64,000 nt of DNA from Desulfonatronum thiosulfatophilum (GTDB lineage Bacteria; Desulfobacterota; Desulfovibrionia; Desulfovibrionales; Desulfonatronaceae), in assembly GCF_900104215.1 (NCBI RefSeq), contig NZ_FMXO01000021.1, positions 1 through 64,000 of the forward strand, given 5' to 3'. The translations under genes were made by a program, and so were the position numbers. Below are positions 63,836-64,000 of the stretch, piece by piece (positions within the stretch are counted from its first letter, which is position 1; each line of letters starts with the position of its first letter). Under the pieces are notes generated by a model. It was not told the DNA's origin and ran no database searches. It saw only the letters and a list, made by a program, of their open reading frames with translations.

Positions 63836-64000
63836 TTATGCTCCTTGTCGTTGAATCTTGTTGTTGTAATGGTTCAATCTGACTTGATCCCGAAAGCCCG
63901 ACAGGTTCACGCCCGCATCGAGGTTGGGATTGAACAGGAAGAGGCGCAATTCGTCCATGCCGTCATTGCACCCGGCGCTGTCGGGAAAAAGGTCGGCGTT
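63836..64000 (-). CDS. C-terminal end of an unidentified gene (start off window)
   Basis: The last 54 codons of a minus-strand gene, ending MDELRLFLFNPNLDAGVNL then a basic tail. The stop directly abuts the RdgC-like start, so the two are cotranscribed. Too short to identify. Confidence 0.6.
   Translation of the reverse strand, partial: NADLFPDSAGCNDGMDELRLFLFNPNLDAGVNLSGFRDQVRLNHYNNKIQRQGA

Overview
The window looks like chromosomal DNA of a motile Gram-negative sulfate-reducer-type bacterium, most likely Desulfovibrionales and possibly a halo/alkaliphilic Desulfonatronum-like genus. This is an inference from gene content and order: a low-molecular-weight assimilatory-type sulfite reductase, the ablAB pair for N-epsilon-acetyl-beta-lysine (an osmolyte), the order fliR-flhB-flhA-flhF-flhG-fliA-cheY-fliL, an RND/OprM efflux set that implies an outer membrane, and many sigma-54 activators. 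Almost all sequence is ordinary coding DNA. There is no rRNA, CRISPR array or intact insertion sequence.

Layout. 1-4.9 kb (minus): a truncated ATPase-like/GNAT-like protein, ablB, ablA and a PAS-LuxR regulator. 5.0-5.24 kb: copy 1 of a fold-back repeat whose copy 2 is at 22.97-23.19 kb. 5.6-11.6 kb (plus): two tandem peptide-type solute-binding proteins and a hybrid histidine kinase, with no permease. 11.7-13.7 kb (minus): small sulfite reductase behind a membrane polyferredoxin. 14.0 kb: tRNA-Pro, then a palindromic MITE-like element. 14.5-18.7 kb (minus): rtcB, mutL and a patatin-like lipase. 19-23 kb: a small unknown protein, a ParB-domain protein, and an EF-G-like factor transcribed divergently from it. 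23.2-28.4 kb: purD, 6-phosphogluconolactonase, an NtrC-type activator with a degenerate receiver, and an aminotransferase.

28.6-46.9 kb is one long minus-strand run. In transcription order it is rplM-rpsI, DUF58, transglutaminase-like tgpA, fliR, flhB, flhA, flhF, flhG, fliA, cheY, fliL, three unknown small proteins, dus, ispH, cheV and a nucleotide-sugar dehydrogenase. It joins the flagellar export gate, placement and number control, sigma-28 and chemotaxis to several uncharacterised genes through overlapping stops and starts. 47.2-57 kb holds small membrane and lipoproteins, a three-gene RND efflux operon and a GAF/sigma-54 activator. 57-61 kb holds a YkgJ-type cysteine-cluster protein and a two-domain M16 peptidase. 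61.4-64 kb, around tRNA-Phe, looks more accessory: a DUF1016 remnant, a 3D-domain protein, an RdgC-like protein and a gene cut by the window edge.

The strongest leads for something undescribed are the permease-less binding-protein/kinase operon, the three unknown genes linking the flagellar operon to dus, the membrane-polyferredoxin/sulfite-reductase pair, and several families of dispersed palindromic or hexamer-array repeats.
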